From Acidipila rosea (lineage in GTDB: Bacteria > Acidobacteriota > Terriglobia > Terriglobales > Acidobacteriaceae): 64,000 bases of DNA. Position 1 is the first letter of the stretch. Every line of letters starts with the position of its first letter. The position numbers were made by a program, and so were the translations under genes. Below the pieces are notes generated by a model. The model was not told where the DNA came from and made no database searches. It was given only the letters and a program-made list of their open reading frames with translations. The stretch spans positions 310,001 through 374,000 of the forward strand of contig NZ_SMGK01000001.1 in NCBI RefSeq assembly GCF_004339725.1, read 5' to 3'. Shown in pieces: positions 24,005 to 33,685 of the stretch.

Positions 24005-25750
24005 TTAAATCAGTTCGCGCACAGTATCGTGTGCATTGGTGAGCGCGATTTTCATGCGATTCGGCTCGCCGCGGGCCAATGCTTCGGCTAGTTTGAGAGC
24101 CTGGGATGCCTTGATTTTTGCCGGCATCGGTGGAGTGAACTGATCAACTACCGCTTCGATCAGGACAGGCCCCGACCGCGTGATAACACTATCGAGCTGA
24201 GCGCCGCAGGTCTCGGGATCATCTATCTGGATGGCCTCGATTCCCGCTCCGCGTGCAATCGCCACGAAATCCGCCGGGTAGAGATCGCAGGCATACTCGG
24301 GATTTCCGAGGAAGACCATCTGCTCCCACTTAATTTGTCCCAGCGTATTGTTCTTGATCACGACAATCTTAATGTTCAGCTTGTAGGCTGCAACGGTGAT
24401 CAATTCTCCGAGAAGCATGCTTAGTCCACCATCGCCGACAATGCAGTAAACGGGACGGTCAGGATAGGCGACCGCAGCGCCGATGGCATAGGGAAGGCCG
24501 CAAGCCATGGTAGCTAGATTGCCCGAGCAACTGTGCTTCTGACCACGCAAGGCAGGAACGTAGCGGGCCCACCATGTGGTAATCGTTCCGGAGTCTGAAG
24601 TGACAATGGCATTCGAAGGAATGCGCTTACCCAGCTTCCAGCCCACAACCTGCGGCTTCATAGGCTTATCCGCTCGGGTTCCGCGCTCCTCCATCAGCTT
24701 TTCCCATTTTGCCTTCGCTTTCTGCGCCTTTTCCAGGAAACTCTTATTGTGCTTTTCGAGAAGAGGAAGAAGCGAACGGAGCGTGTTCTTCGCATCGCCT
24801 ACCAGGCCCACATCTGCCGGATGACGAAGGCTGATGCGCTGGGGATCAATATCAATCTGTACGCACTTGACCGATCCGGGTTCGGGCAGAAATTCAATAT
24901 AGGGGAAAGACGTACCGACCATAAACAGTGTGTCGCATCCCTCAATCGCATCCTGCGATGGCTCGGTGCCGAGGAGGCCAATGCCTCCCGTTGTGTAGGG
25001 GCTGTCATCGGGTACGGCAGCTTTGCCCAGCAAGGCTTTGATGATGGGAGCGCCGAGCGCTTCTGCAGTCTCCTCCAGTTCCTGCGTGGCATGGAGCGCG
25101 CCTTGACCGGCAAGAATCGCAATCTTTTTCCCTCGGTTCAGAATGTCGGCTGCATGCTCAAGTTCGACGCGCGCCGGTACTTGATCAAAGTAGGCTGGAA
25201 CTGCGGACGTGTGATGGACAGGGTTTCGCTGGGAGCGGCCCTTTTTGGCTTCCAGTACCTGCACATCCACGGGAATCGTAATATGAGCAACGCCCCGCGA
25301 CGACAGGGCTGTGCGAATTGCTAGATCGGCAACAGCCTCCATGTGCGCGCCACTCATGACGCGCTCGTTATAAACCGCCACATCCATGAAGAGTTTGTCG
25401 AGAGCTACATCCTGCTGGGTGAAGGTGCCCACCAGATCGCTGTGCTGCATACCGGTAATTGCGAGCACGGGTGCATGGTCCATCTTTGCGTCATAGAGAC
25501 CGTTCAGGAGATGAATTCCGCCTGGACCGGAGGTCGCAATGCAAACCCCGAGCCGGCCAGTGAACTTGGCATAGGCGCAAGCCATGAACGCTGCAGATTC
25601 TTCGTGACGAGCGTGGATGAAGCGAATCTGCTCTTTCTCTTTCCGAAGAGCCTCAAAGACTCCATTGATGCCATCCCCTGGCAGGCCGAACACTGTATCG
25701 ACGCCCCACGCAAGGAGTCGTTCGACGAGTACATCTGAGGCATCGCTCAT
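24005..25750 (-). CDS. Thiamine-diphosphate-dependent enzyme (pyruvate oxidase / acetolactate-synthase-like)
   Basis: ThDP enzyme of the POX/AHAS family, about 581 residues. The N-terminal Pyr domain has the catalytic Glu in HARHEESAAFMACAYAKFTG (about 48). The central domain binds nucleotide (ILAGQGAL ... VQIDIDPQRISLRHPADVGL). The C-terminal PP domain has the ThDP motif GDGGLSMLLGELITVAAY ... NN at about 437-466. It resembles enzymes annotated as pyruvate oxidase or 'thiamine pyrophosphate-requiring enzyme'. The start chosen is ATG 25750 (MSDASDVLVERLL) with GGAG 7 bases upstream; an ATG at 25777 would add nine residues. First gene of the six-gene operon; it may act on the keto acid released downstream of the dehydratase. 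Confidence 0.9.
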   Translation of the reverse strand: MSDASDVLVERLLAWGVDTVFGLPGDGINGVFEALRKEKEQIRFIHARHEESAAFMACAYAKFTGRLGVCIATSGPGGIHLLNGLYDAKMDHAPVLAITGMQHSDLVGTFTQQDVALDKLFMDVAVYNERVMSGAHMEAVADLAIRTALSSRGVAHITIPVDVQVLEAKKGRSQRNPVHHTSAVPAYFDQVPARVELEHAADILNRGKKIAILAGQGALHATQELEETAEALGAPIIKALLGKAAVPDDSPYTTGGIGLLGTEPSQDAIEGCDTLFMVGTSFPYIEFLPEPGSVKCVQIDIDPQRISLRHPADVGLVGDAKNTLRSLLPLLEKHNKSFLEKAQKAKAKWEKLMEERGTRADKPMKPQVVGWKLGKRIPSNAIVTSDSGTITTWWARYVPALRGQKHSCSGNLATMACGLPYAIGAAVAYPDRPVYCIVGDGGLSMLLGELITVAAYKLNIKIVVIKNNTLGQIKWEQMVFLGNPEYACDLYPADFVAIARGAGIEAIQIDDPETCGAQLDSVITRSGPVLIEAVVDQFTPPMPAKIKASQALKLAEALARGEPNRMKIALTNAHDTVRELI

Positions 25751-26160
25751 TGGGGTCTCCAGAAACAGAATGTCCATTCCGTGCGGGACACTAGTTAGGA
25801 CGCGGATTCGTTTAGCCGGGTTTTGTTCAAAAGCCAGAATGATCGAACCTTAGTGGTTGAAATCGAGATGTGTTGGCGCAAGTCCAGGATCTGTGAAGAA
25901 GCCTTTCTCCCCTTGTTGCCGAAGACGTGGGTTACGATCGGTCCCGATATAGTCCCCTAGAATATCCAGCAACACGTGGATCTTCGGGATCATCCGCGCA
26001 GGCCGGAGAAGAGAGCACATCCGCCGCAGGACAGGTTCCAGAACCGGGCGACGCTGTCGTGCTACCATCATCGCCGCCTCGAGATCTGGTTATCTGCAGT
26101 TGGATAGGGAACGATCTAAGAGCCTTGAAGCACGTAATTAGCTGCTGCTCGATGTCTTCT
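25751..26160. other. Intergenic stretch, promoter of the ThDP-GMC operon plus possible gene remnant
   Basis: About 410 bp lie between the 3' end of the GH28-like gene and the ThDP gene. The part near 25750-25850 must hold the operon promoter. Farther up, a minus-strand frame at 25850-26071 (ends EKGFFTDPGLAPTHLDFNH) and a second shifted frame at about 26070-26170 (KEDIEQQLITCFKALRSFPI) look protein-like but are broken relative to each other. They may be the tail of a decayed gene; no family recognised. Confidence 0.3.
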
Positions 26161-28251
26161 TTAGGGTGCAGAGCGAAAGTAAGCTGTGTCTGGGATTGGC
26201 TGCAGTCTGAGCCGCGGGCCTTGCCACAGAAGCAATGGTCCGTTGCTTCTGGAGTTGGTCGCATTGTCCTGTCCGCCGCTACGCCGAATTCGAATGTGGT
26301 GCCAGCCTTTACTCAGGGCAGCGCTCATGCGAATGGGTTGCACTGCATTGCCCTGCGAGCCGCATACTTGCGCACGGGCGCTGGGGCTGTGCGCTGGCTC
26401 AATGCTATCGATCGCCAAGGTGGCATCCATGCTGGTCAGCAGCGTGAAGGTGTAGCCGCCATCCGCGGGCACGCGAACATACCGGTCAAGGATGCCGCTA
26501 TTGGACGGCGTCGTAGCTGGACTGATATCTGGTGTGACCGGTGGATGTAGTCGCGAAGCGATCACTAAGGATTGCGAGCTCCATGCATTGTGCCCGGCGT
26601 CATCCCAGACGTGCAGCAGCACTCGAAAGCGGCCTGAACCATCCAGCAATGTTCCTTCTGTATCAGGAAAGACATGATGAAGCTTCTGCCCATCTGCTGT
26701 TGATCCGTCGCCAAGCAGCCAATGGTAGTGCAGCCTTTTGTCTTTCGGACCTCTTGCTTTGAATACAATCTTTTTACCTGGTCGAAGAAGGCCATGCGAG
26801 TAGTCGAAGCTGGCATCGAGCCAGGCTCTTTTGTAGGTGGGCTGTCCGGCGCCTGCTTCTACCGCAAGTGGCAGATCTGCATCGCTGAGGGCGTTCCCGG
26901 CGCCGGTATCTACGCCATCAAGACTCACACCGTATATATCGCCTTTTAGAACGGACGGCACCATCCCGGGCCCATCCATTGCCCAGATGCTTTGGAAGGT
27001 AACATCGTGCACGGAAGGATTCGGCTGCCGCAGTTGAACCAATGAATACCAGTCTTCCAGACGGATATTTTCAAATTTATATCCGCTGTGCTCCCCCCTG
27101 CCTTCTGGGTCAGCCCAGACTTCAAAGAGCGCAAATGGAGCGCCGCATGCGCCAAAGCCCATATGCATCACATCAGAGTTCCGCATGACGAAGCCATGAC
27201 TGTCAAAGACCTTTTTCGGCCAGCCGACTCTTACGACATTCGAGATGCTGGTCGAAAGGACGCTGTTCTGAATGACGATATTGCTGACCTCATGGCCGGG
27301 CATGGTCAATGCCTTCTCTTCGTAGCCATCCCAGTTGCCGTACATTGCGAAAATGTCGTCAGCGGCGCGGATAAAGCTGTCATCGACCAGGGTATCTCCG
27401 CCACCGAGCCAATCCATGCCATCCTGATTAGCATTGCCCGGGCCGCCGCCGATGATCTTTACATTGCGGAAGACGATGTGGCGGGAGTCACGCATCTGCA
27501 CCATCCATGTGCGGCTGCGTACGATGCCTGTAATGCCATCAATGACAATGTTGTCAGCATTGTCCATTACGATGACGTGCCAGTCACGCTTGTGCATCCA
27601 GCCTTCATCACGGTCGGGACTTTGGGGGCCGTTGTAAATGATTGTGCCGCGTCCTAACACCTTGACATCATGCACCTGCCACAGGTTAAGCGCGCCGAAG
27701 ACGACGGCTCCTCCGGCGAGGTACACGGTGTCGCCGCTCTGTGGATTGATGCTCCCATGATGCACGCCCGCGGCATAGTAGCGGACGCCCGGCGTCTGCG
27801 CGGTGATGCCGGATTGGTCGGGTGCGTTTGCAAAGAGAAACAGCATTTCCGACTCAGCGAAATGATCACCGGGGCGGGTGATAGAGAGTTTGACGGGGCC
27901 CGTGATGTCAAAGGTGATGGTTGCGCCGTTGCGCCGCGGGCGAATTCCTAGCCGCATCGGCTGGACCTCCACACCCGCATCCCAATAGTGGGTATTGCTT
28001 GCGGTAACAGATATTGTTGCGGCACCCCCCGTGTCGAAATTCAACATGTAGTAATTCGCAGCGGCGTGGAGCACCGGTGTTATCCGGCCATTGACGCTGA
28101 CCAGAAAATGGCTCGAGCTGACTTCCTGAGGTATGGGATAGAGGGTGACCAGGGCTGTTGTTTTTGCCTGGGATAACAGGCTGGTCAGCAGAGTGAAAAG
28201 AAGGCAGATGCGCGTCCGGGCGGTCGTCGCCCTCAGAAACCATACTGGCAT
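26161..28251 (-). CDS. Secreted right-handed beta-helix glycosidase/lyase-like protein (GH28-like) with PKD-like domain
   Basis: Exported polysaccharide-active protein of about 696 residues. A signal peptide (MPVWFLRATTARTRICLLFT ...) is followed by a beta-helix (about 130-470). Its signature GGGPGNANQDGMDWLGGGDT, then FIRAADDIFAMYGNWDG, corresponds to the GH28/GH49 N-x-D and G/A-D-D catalytic strands. A PKD-like domain (about 490-580, KIVFKARG ... HYHWLLGDGSTADGQ) and a C-terminal beta domain (about 600-690, VRVPADGGYTFTLLTSMDA ... KGWHHIRIR) resembling PA14-type binding modules follow. ATG 28251 is preferred; a TTG five codons upstream is possible. It lies 46 bp after the TPR gene and belongs to the TonB receptor-TPR operon, so it probably attacks the glycan that receptor imports. 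Confidence 0.75.
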   Translation of the reverse strand: MPVWFLRATTARTRICLLFTLLTSLLSQAKTTALVTLYPIPQEVSSSHFLVSVNGRITPVLHAAANYYMLNFDTGGAATISVTASNTHYWDAGVEVQPMRLGIRPRRNGATITFDITGPVKLSITRPGDHFAESEMLFLFANAPDQSGITAQTPGVRYYAAGVHHGSINPQSGDTVYLAGGAVVFGALNLWQVHDVKVLGRGTIIYNGPQSPDRDEGWMHKRDWHVIVMDNADNIVIDGITGIVRSRTWMVQMRDSRHIVFRNVKIIGGGPGNANQDGMDWLGGGDTLVDDSFIRAADDIFAMYGNWDGYEEKALTMPGHEVSNIVIQNSVLSTSISNVVRVGWPKKVFDSHGFVMRNSDVMHMGFGACGAPFALFEVWADPEGRGEHSGYKFENIRLEDWYSLVQLRQPNPSVHDVTFQSIWAMDGPGMVPSVLKGDIYGVSLDGVDTGAGNALSDADLPLAVEAGAGQPTYKRAWLDASFDYSHGLLRPGKKIVFKARGPKDKRLHYHWLLGDGSTADGQKLHHVFPDTEGTLLDGSGRFRVLLHVWDDAGHNAWSSQSLVIASRLHPPVTPDISPATTPSNSGILDRYVRVPADGGYTFTLLTSMDATLAIDSIEPAHSPSARAQVCGSQGNAVQPIRMSAALSKGWHHIRIRRSGGQDNATNSRSNGPLLLWQGPRLRLQPIPDTAYFRSAP

Positions 28252-28297
28252 TGTCCGAAGCTCCAAGATTAAAAAAAAAGGTCAGTTGAGGTGTGAG

Positions 28298-29923
28298 TCA
28301 GCGAGTGTCCGCAAGAGAGCTTTCAACCGCTGTAACAGCACGCTGTCGTCGCTGCGCCTCGATGGTCCTGGCAGCTGCCTCAGCCTGCTTTGCGGCCGCC
28401 AGATCGCCGGCTTTTCGATAGAGTCGGAAGAGTTGGTAGTGGAGACTGCCATCTTCGTCTGCAGGAAGCGCGAGCTTCAACTCCGCGATGGCGGCGGCGG
28501 TGTCACCTTCTTCGGCGTCGATCTTACCCAGCAGCGCGTGGACACGCAGAAGCAGTTCAGGTGGGGCGGAGAGGCTCTGGTGAAGGTATGGTTTCGCCAG
28601 ATCGTAGTGATGCTGTGCTACCAGTCCTTCGGCCATCAGAAGATTCAGTTGTGCATCATCAGGATGATCGGCCAGCCCTGCCTGCGCTGCTGCAATGGTT
28701 TCTTCGAATTGGCCTTCCGACAGATAGACTGCAGCGATTCCCAAATGCGCGGCTGGGTCGTGAGGATCGATCGCGAGTGCCTTCTGATACTGCAGCAGCG
28801 CATTGTCCGGCTGTCGCTGTCTGCGATATAGATCGCCCACCATGTCGCTGGTCGCAGCAGAGTGTGGCGCCAGTTGCTCAAAGCGTGACAATGCTGCGAC
28901 TGCTATACGCTCATTGGCCTTAACCGACCAGTAGAGCCCTACTGGGTCAGTGGGTGCGGAGATCAGAAGGTGCGAAGCTTTCTCTGCGCATAGATCGAAC
29001 TGTGCATGCCAGAAGGCGCAGGCTGCCTGTTCGCGAAAGGCATCCGTGGTCTTGAGAAGTAGTGTGCCCGTGTCAGCTGCAGGGCATCTCACCTGGGCGG
29101 AAACCCTGCTTTTTTGCTTCAGCTGTGGCAGCAGCCGCTGGAGCGAAGCAGCAGTATCTGCGGAAAGAGCGAACACTGCGGGATTTAGAAGCTCCTGTCT
29201 CACGGTCTCTGCTAACAGCTCAGCCTGCTCCGGAGATGCCGTGGCGACTGCGTTCTGATAGATGTTCTCCGCTTCGGTCCGCCGACCTTGCGCTAAGAGA
29301 TCGTCGGCATAGAGTGCGCGTGCCCAAAGACTTGCTGCGTCTTTGTTGGCCAGTATCCGCCCATCTTTCTCGATCAACGCCAATGCTGTTACCCCGCGCC
29401 CAAACCACGCCGCCGGTTGAGAAGGACTCACTTCCGTTGCTTGTTTATAGGCGGCAGCGGCCTTCCCAGGCTCGTGTATTGCTTCATAGGCGCTTCCAAG
29501 AGTAAGCAGTATTTCGATGTCATCTGGCCGCATTGCATGAGCTTTCTTCAGGGGTGGCAGCCCCATCTCCGGTTTGCCTGTTTCCAGATATGCCTTACCA
29601 AGAAACAGCATCGGGGTAATAAGCTGCGGTTTAAGCGCGAGGGCCTGAAGGAAGCTGACAATCGCCTGGGGCTTCTGGCCAGCAAGGTATTCCATGAGTC
29701 CTCGATTGGCCCATAGTTCAGCCACAGTTCCATCGAGCGAGGTTGCGTGGGCATAGTCTGCCGCAGCAGTGGCATACTGGCCGGACGATTGTTCCGCCTG
29801 GGCGCGGGAGAGGACATCGTCCAGGCTGCCTGCCTGCGCGTGCAGGCAGGCAGCCATCGACAGCAGTAGCGCCGTAAGAAGGAGCGAAACACCATGCAGG
29901 GAGTTCCGAAAGGGAAGAGGCAT
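28298..29923 (-). CDS. Exported TPR-repeat protein, paired with TonB receptor
   Basis: 541-residue tetratricopeptide-repeat protein with an N-terminal signal segment (VSLLLTALLLSMAACLHAQA). The Cys in SMAAC could be a lipobox cysteine, so it may be a periplasmic lipoprotein. TPR units run through most of the length, for example GQYATAAADYAHATSLDGTV, YLETGKPEMGLPPLKKAHAM, QPDNALLQYQKALAIDPHDP and GQFEETIAAAQAGLADHPDD. It starts 4 bp after the stop of the TonB receptor, so it is co-translated with it. A similar TPR gene follows the receptor at 50731-54189. TPRs bind protein partners; a role as periplasmic or outer-membrane adaptor of the receptor is inferred. Confidence 0.85.
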   Translation of the reverse strand: MPLPFRNSLHGVSLLLTALLLSMAACLHAQAGSLDDVLSRAQAEQSSGQYATAAADYAHATSLDGTVAELWANRGLMEYLAGQKPQAIVSFLQALALKPQLITPMLFLGKAYLETGKPEMGLPPLKKAHAMRPDDIEILLTLGSAYEAIHEPGKAAAAYKQATEVSPSQPAAWFGRGVTALALIEKDGRILANKDAASLWARALYADDLLAQGRRTEAENIYQNAVATASPEQAELLAETVRQELLNPAVFALSADTAASLQRLLPQLKQKSRVSAQVRCPAADTGTLLLKTTDAFREQAACAFWHAQFDLCAEKASHLLISAPTDPVGLYWSVKANERIAVAALSRFEQLAPHSAATSDMVGDLYRRQRQPDNALLQYQKALAIDPHDPAAHLGIAAVYLSEGQFEETIAAAQAGLADHPDDAQLNLLMAEGLVAQHHYDLAKPYLHQSLSAPPELLLRVHALLGKIDAEEGDTAAAIAELKLALPADEDGSLHYQLFRLYRKAGDLAAAKQAEAAARTIEAQRRQRAVTAVESSLADTR

Positions 29924-29927
29924 CGAA

Positions 29928-32900
29928 TCACCAGTAGAGTTTCATTGCGAACTGAATACTGCGTGAGCCAAAGGCCTGTCGAATAGTTCCATAAGATCCG
30001 TCCGTGATGTTGGTGTCAGGTGCATAAAAGTTTGGATGATTGAAGATGTTGTAGAACTCGGCTCTGCCCTGCAGCCGGATTTCCTTCGGGAAGTACCAGA
30101 ACTTCTCTGCTGCCATGTCCCAGTTATCGTAGCCCGGGGCGCGAAGGTTGGATAAATATCGCGGAGTGTTGCCGAAGGTGTAGGGCGCAGCTGGGGCGAA
30201 TGCAGCCGTGTTAAACCACTCGTTGATCGTACGGTGTGCGATATGCGGGTTGCCAACCATATCCGGCCGCTGATTCCCGCCGAAGAGGTTTGAGTTGCCT
30301 CCACCCGTCATTCCCAGAGGAATGCCGGACTTGAAGCTGCTGATGCCTGACACCTGCCAGCCTCCCACAACTGCATCGGCTGCGGCAGGCAAGTGGGCTC
30401 CAAACCTTCTTCCTTTACCTACAGGAAGCTCATAGATGTAATTAACGACGAGGCTGTGCGGAGTATCGCCACCATCGACCGACTTCTCTGCTGCGAGATT
30501 GTAGTAGTTCCTTACGCCCTGGTTGCCGACAACTGCCCAATCATTTGTTCCTGAGACGTTATCGAGAAACTTCGAATAGGTGTAGGAAACCAGCAGGTTA
30601 AGCCCGTTATGAAAGCGGTGATTATAGTCTGCCAGCATTGCGTTATACAGCGAAAAGCCGACGGGCGCCTGCGGTTCATCGACGCTGCAGTACTGGTTGT
30701 AGGGCTGCAGGGCCTGTCCTTTGGGAATCGTGGGCTGATTCAGCCCGCATCCACTGTTTGTTATATGTCCGTAATAAGGGTTAGCGACCTGTTGAAGCAG
30801 CGCGTCTCCCTGAGACAGATAAGATGGATTGAGTTCGCTGTGGTAGAAGTTACTCAATAACAGATGGGTGCCGTGATTGCCTACGTAGCTCAGGGTCAGG
30901 ACGTCGTTGTTGGTGAAGGCGTATTCTGCGCCAAGCGAATATTGCTGCACATAGGGGGAGTGCCGATTGCTCGGGACTGCAGTTGTTGAGAGGCCTACAT
31001 CCTGCAGGCCGCCGAGCGATCTTCCAGTTGGAGCGATAAGCCCGGTCGGAAATGGATCGCTCAGCGTGGTGAAGGGAGTCAAGCCGCCATCGATGCTGCC
31101 CGTGTATGGGGTGGTTTGACTGAAGCCCGGATTGTATCCCCCGCCAAAGTATTGGGGTGCAAAGAAGATTCCATAGCCGCCACGCAGGACGAGTCGCTGA
31201 GTTGCCTGCTCTGTAAAACCCAGCCGCGGGGCGACGTTTGTGTAGGAGGTATTGTAAAGGCCGCGCCGATTGCCATTTCCGTTATAGACCAGTTCTCCCG
31301 GAATGGTTGTGCCAATCTCGCTGCTGATTGGATTGGAAGCGTTGAAGTTGAAATAGGCCTGGCGATTCCCGCGCTCTGTGGGAGGTTGTTGCCACTCATA
31401 TCTCAAGCCAAGATTCAAAGTCAGTGTTCGAGTCGCTCGCCAATTGTCCTGGCCGTAGAAACCCCAGTATTTTTTCGTAATGGCTGGGTTGAAGTTGTTT
31501 GCTGTTGATCCACTTCCTGCAGTGCCCAGCAGAAGAGAGGCATAACCAAATCCTGTGTTCGCTGCAGACTGGCTCGGATTTGGACCGGCTGTAAAACCAT
31601 GATCAAACGAGAATGTCGTACTCGGCAGATTCGTGCTGTTGTTCTGCATGAGTGCGCCCATGAAGCCGAAGGAGAGATCGTGCTGCCCCGCAGTTCTGGT
31701 GAGATCGGCATTGGCGCTGCCAACATTGCGGAACGCAGCACCCTGATTTCCTTGTACCGGTCCAAGCGAGGCCTGCCCTTCTGCATTGATGATGGGGAAG
31801 ATCGGCGAATTTGCGTTGAGGGAAGCGGGTAGCCCCACGGATGACTGGTCAAACGGATATCCCTGGGAATTGGATACCTCAGCCCAGCGACTGAGACCGA
31901 CGTTTGCGCTGATGGCGGTATTTGCATTGAAAATATGGCTCAGTCCAGTGACAAAGCTGAAGCGGTTGTTGGGCCTCACATTGCCAGGGCCACCTGGATC
32001 GTTGGCCCCATAGAAGGCGGGCGAGTTGGTCTTTGATTCATACTTCTGCGCCCACCGTCCGTATATGCGCGTGGCGTCGCTGATGTTGTGGTCGATGCGG
32101 ACCAGGTACTCGTCTGACGACGCAGGAGCGGAGGCACTTGCCGCGAAATTATTCGCCAGCCCGTCATTGGTGGGCGCAGGGTAAAACTTAGACAAAGCGG
32201 TTGCAACGGGATTGATTGCGCTCTGGAGTTGGTTATTCTGAAACGGATCACGGATGTACCCGGACGCAGTCGCGATCCGTCCTGTCGAGGGGTCCAACTG
32301 GCCTGCGGTGATGGCGCGCGTGGTAAACGGATTGTAGAGTTGTCCGCTCAGGATTGGACGGCCGAGCGCATCCGTTCCAATCTGACCGCCCAGCAGGGCA
32401 GAGAAATCGCCGGTTCGGAAGGCAGCCGTCGGAATCGTAGCGGTGAATGTTGCGGGGGTACTCTGGCGCAGTCCTTCATAAAGGGCGAAGAAGAAGGTTT
32501 TCTGGCGCTGCTCATAGAGCTTTGGGATATAGAGCGGGCCGCCGGCCGAAGCGCCAAACTGGTTGCGTCGAAACGACGGCTTCGGTAGTCCATTGAAGTC
32601 ATTAAAGTAAGAGTTCGCGTCAAGTTTGTCATTCCGCAGGAACTCGTACATGTCGCCGTGAAAGTCGCTGCTGCCGGACTTGGTGACTACGTTGATGACA
32701 TTGCCGGTGCTGAAGCCGTATTGCGCGGTAAACGAGTTTGTCTGGATCTTGAACTCCTCCACGCTATCGACTGACGGGACGTAGACGACTGCGCCCCAGT
32801 CGGAAGCAGTATCCCAGATTCCATCCAGCAGAAAGGCGGTGGTGCCAAAGAATCCACCGCCGAAGTTCAGGAACGAGATGTCCTGGTCGGCTGTGTCCTG

Positions 32901-33449
32901 CGTGCCGCCGCCGTTTACCTTCTGCGATTCGGTTGAGTTCTGGACGGAGGAGTTAAGGGTGGCAAGTCCATAGACATTCCGCAGGTTGAGGGGCAGGTCG
33001 AGCACCTGCTTGGAAGTGATCTCGGCAGAGAGATTCGCATCACTGGTATTCAGCAGGGGTGCCTGGCTGCTGACGACAACCTGTTCCGTTTCTGAACCGA
33101 CTGCGAGTTGGAGGGTTTGAACTGCAGTTTGCCCGGGAAGCAGGCCAATGCCTTGCTGGGTGTAGGTCTTGAAACCCTTGGATACTACTTTGAGATTGTA
33201 GGTGGCGGGTGGCAGTAGACGGATTGCAAAATCGCCCGCAGCATCGGTAAGGATCATGCGGGAGATTCCGTTATCCTGACCAACCAGGGTTACTTTGGCT
33301 CCGGATATGACGGCACCTGCGCTATCGGTCACGGTGCCCTTCAAGGTTGCAGTCGTCGTCTGGTCCTGCGCGTGAAGCGATACACAGGCATACAGGAACA
33401 GGAGCAGAAGCCCCAGCATTTGGCTTCGGCAGGTCATCCTTTTTGTCAC
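29928..33449 (-). CDS. TonB-dependent receptor, Oar-like, with carboxypeptidase-regulatory-like domain
   Basis: Complete outer-membrane receptor of 1173 residues. A signal peptide (MLGLLLLFLYACVSLHAQDQ, residues about 11-30) precedes the carboxypeptidase-regulatory-like domain at about 30-120 (TLKGTVTDSAGAVISGAKVT ... GDFAIRLLPPATYNLKVVSK). The plug follows (EQVVVSSQAPLLNTSDANLS, VTKSGSSDFHGDMYEFLRND, FRRNQFGASAGGPL) and then the beta-barrel, which ends in an aromatic residue (FAMKLYW) as outer-membrane barrels do. No separate TonB box is obvious. The start is a GTG at 33449 with AGGAGA upstream. First gene of the TonB-TPR-GH28-like operon, divergent from the putative regulator at 33686. Ligand likely a uronate-containing oligosaccharide, inferred only from the hydrolase. 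Confidence 0.92.
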   Translation of the reverse strand: MTKRMTCRSQMLGLLLLFLYACVSLHAQDQTTTATLKGTVTDSAGAVISGAKVTLVGQDNGISRMILTDAAGDFAIRLLPPATYNLKVVSKGFKTYTQQGIGLLPGQTAVQTLQLAVGSETEQVVVSSQAPLLNTSDANLSAEITSKQVLDLPLNLRNVYGLATLNSSVQNSTESQKVNGGGTQDTADQDISFLNFGGGFFGTTAFLLDGIWDTASDWGAVVYVPSVDSVEEFKIQTNSFTAQYGFSTGNVINVVTKSGSSDFHGDMYEFLRNDKLDANSYFNDFNGLPKPSFRRNQFGASAGGPLYIPKLYEQRQKTFFFALYEGLRQSTPATFTATIPTAAFRTGDFSALLGGQIGTDALGRPILSGQLYNPFTTRAITAGQLDPSTGRIATASGYIRDPFQNNQLQSAINPVATALSKFYPAPTNDGLANNFAASASAPASSDEYLVRIDHNISDATRIYGRWAQKYESKTNSPAFYGANDPGGPGNVRPNNRFSFVTGLSHIFNANTAISANVGLSRWAEVSNSQGYPFDQSSVGLPASLNANSPIFPIINAEGQASLGPVQGNQGAAFRNVGSANADLTRTAGQHDLSFGFMGALMQNNSTNLPSTTFSFDHGFTAGPNPSQSAANTGFGYASLLLGTAGSGSTANNFNPAITKKYWGFYGQDNWRATRTLTLNLGLRYEWQQPPTERGNRQAYFNFNASNPISSEIGTTIPGELVYNGNGNRRGLYNTSYTNVAPRLGFTEQATQRLVLRGGYGIFFAPQYFGGGYNPGFSQTTPYTGSIDGGLTPFTTLSDPFPTGLIAPTGRSLGGLQDVGLSTTAVPSNRHSPYVQQYSLGAEYAFTNNDVLTLSYVGNHGTHLLLSNFYHSELNPSYLSQGDALLQQVANPYYGHITNSGCGLNQPTIPKGQALQPYNQYCSVDEPQAPVGFSLYNAMLADYNHRFHNGLNLLVSYTYSKFLDNVSGTNDWAVVGNQGVRNYYNLAAEKSVDGGDTPHSLVVNYIYELPVGKGRRFGAHLPAAADAVVGGWQVSGISSFKSGIPLGMTGGGNSNLFGGNQRPDMVGNPHIAHRTINEWFNTAAFAPAAPYTFGNTPRYLSNLRAPGYDNWDMAAEKFWYFPKEIRLQGRAEFYNIFNHPNFYAPDTNITDGSYGTIRQAFGSRSIQFAMKLYW

Positions 33450-33685
33450 GTTAGTCTCCTGAAAATTCGGCAGGCGGCCGGTTGCCTAGGGAGAATGCTG
33501 TTAACTCGCTGGATAACGGGGAGGCTCCGGCAGCCAATGACATCTGGCAGGGCGTGAGCTTCTGCTGGCAAGGTGGCTTACGGTATCTCACGCCGACAAA
33601 TCGATTCGAGCGTTGCTTTACAGTAGTTTAGGCAGGGGGTAACATACGTTTCGCTACTACTCTTAACAGCGAAGCTGAGGATGAT
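33450..33685. promoter_or_regulatory. Divergent regulatory region between TonB receptor operon and putative regulator
   Basis: 236 bp separate the two divergent starts. It contains an 8-bp inverted repeat, GGCGTGAG (33551-33558) and CTCACGCC (33587-33594), with a 28-bp spacer, a candidate operator. Near the plus-strand gene, GAGGATGA precedes the TTG start; near the minus-strand gene, AGGAGA precedes the GTG start. No -35/-10 pair is convincing by eye. Confidence 0.4.
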
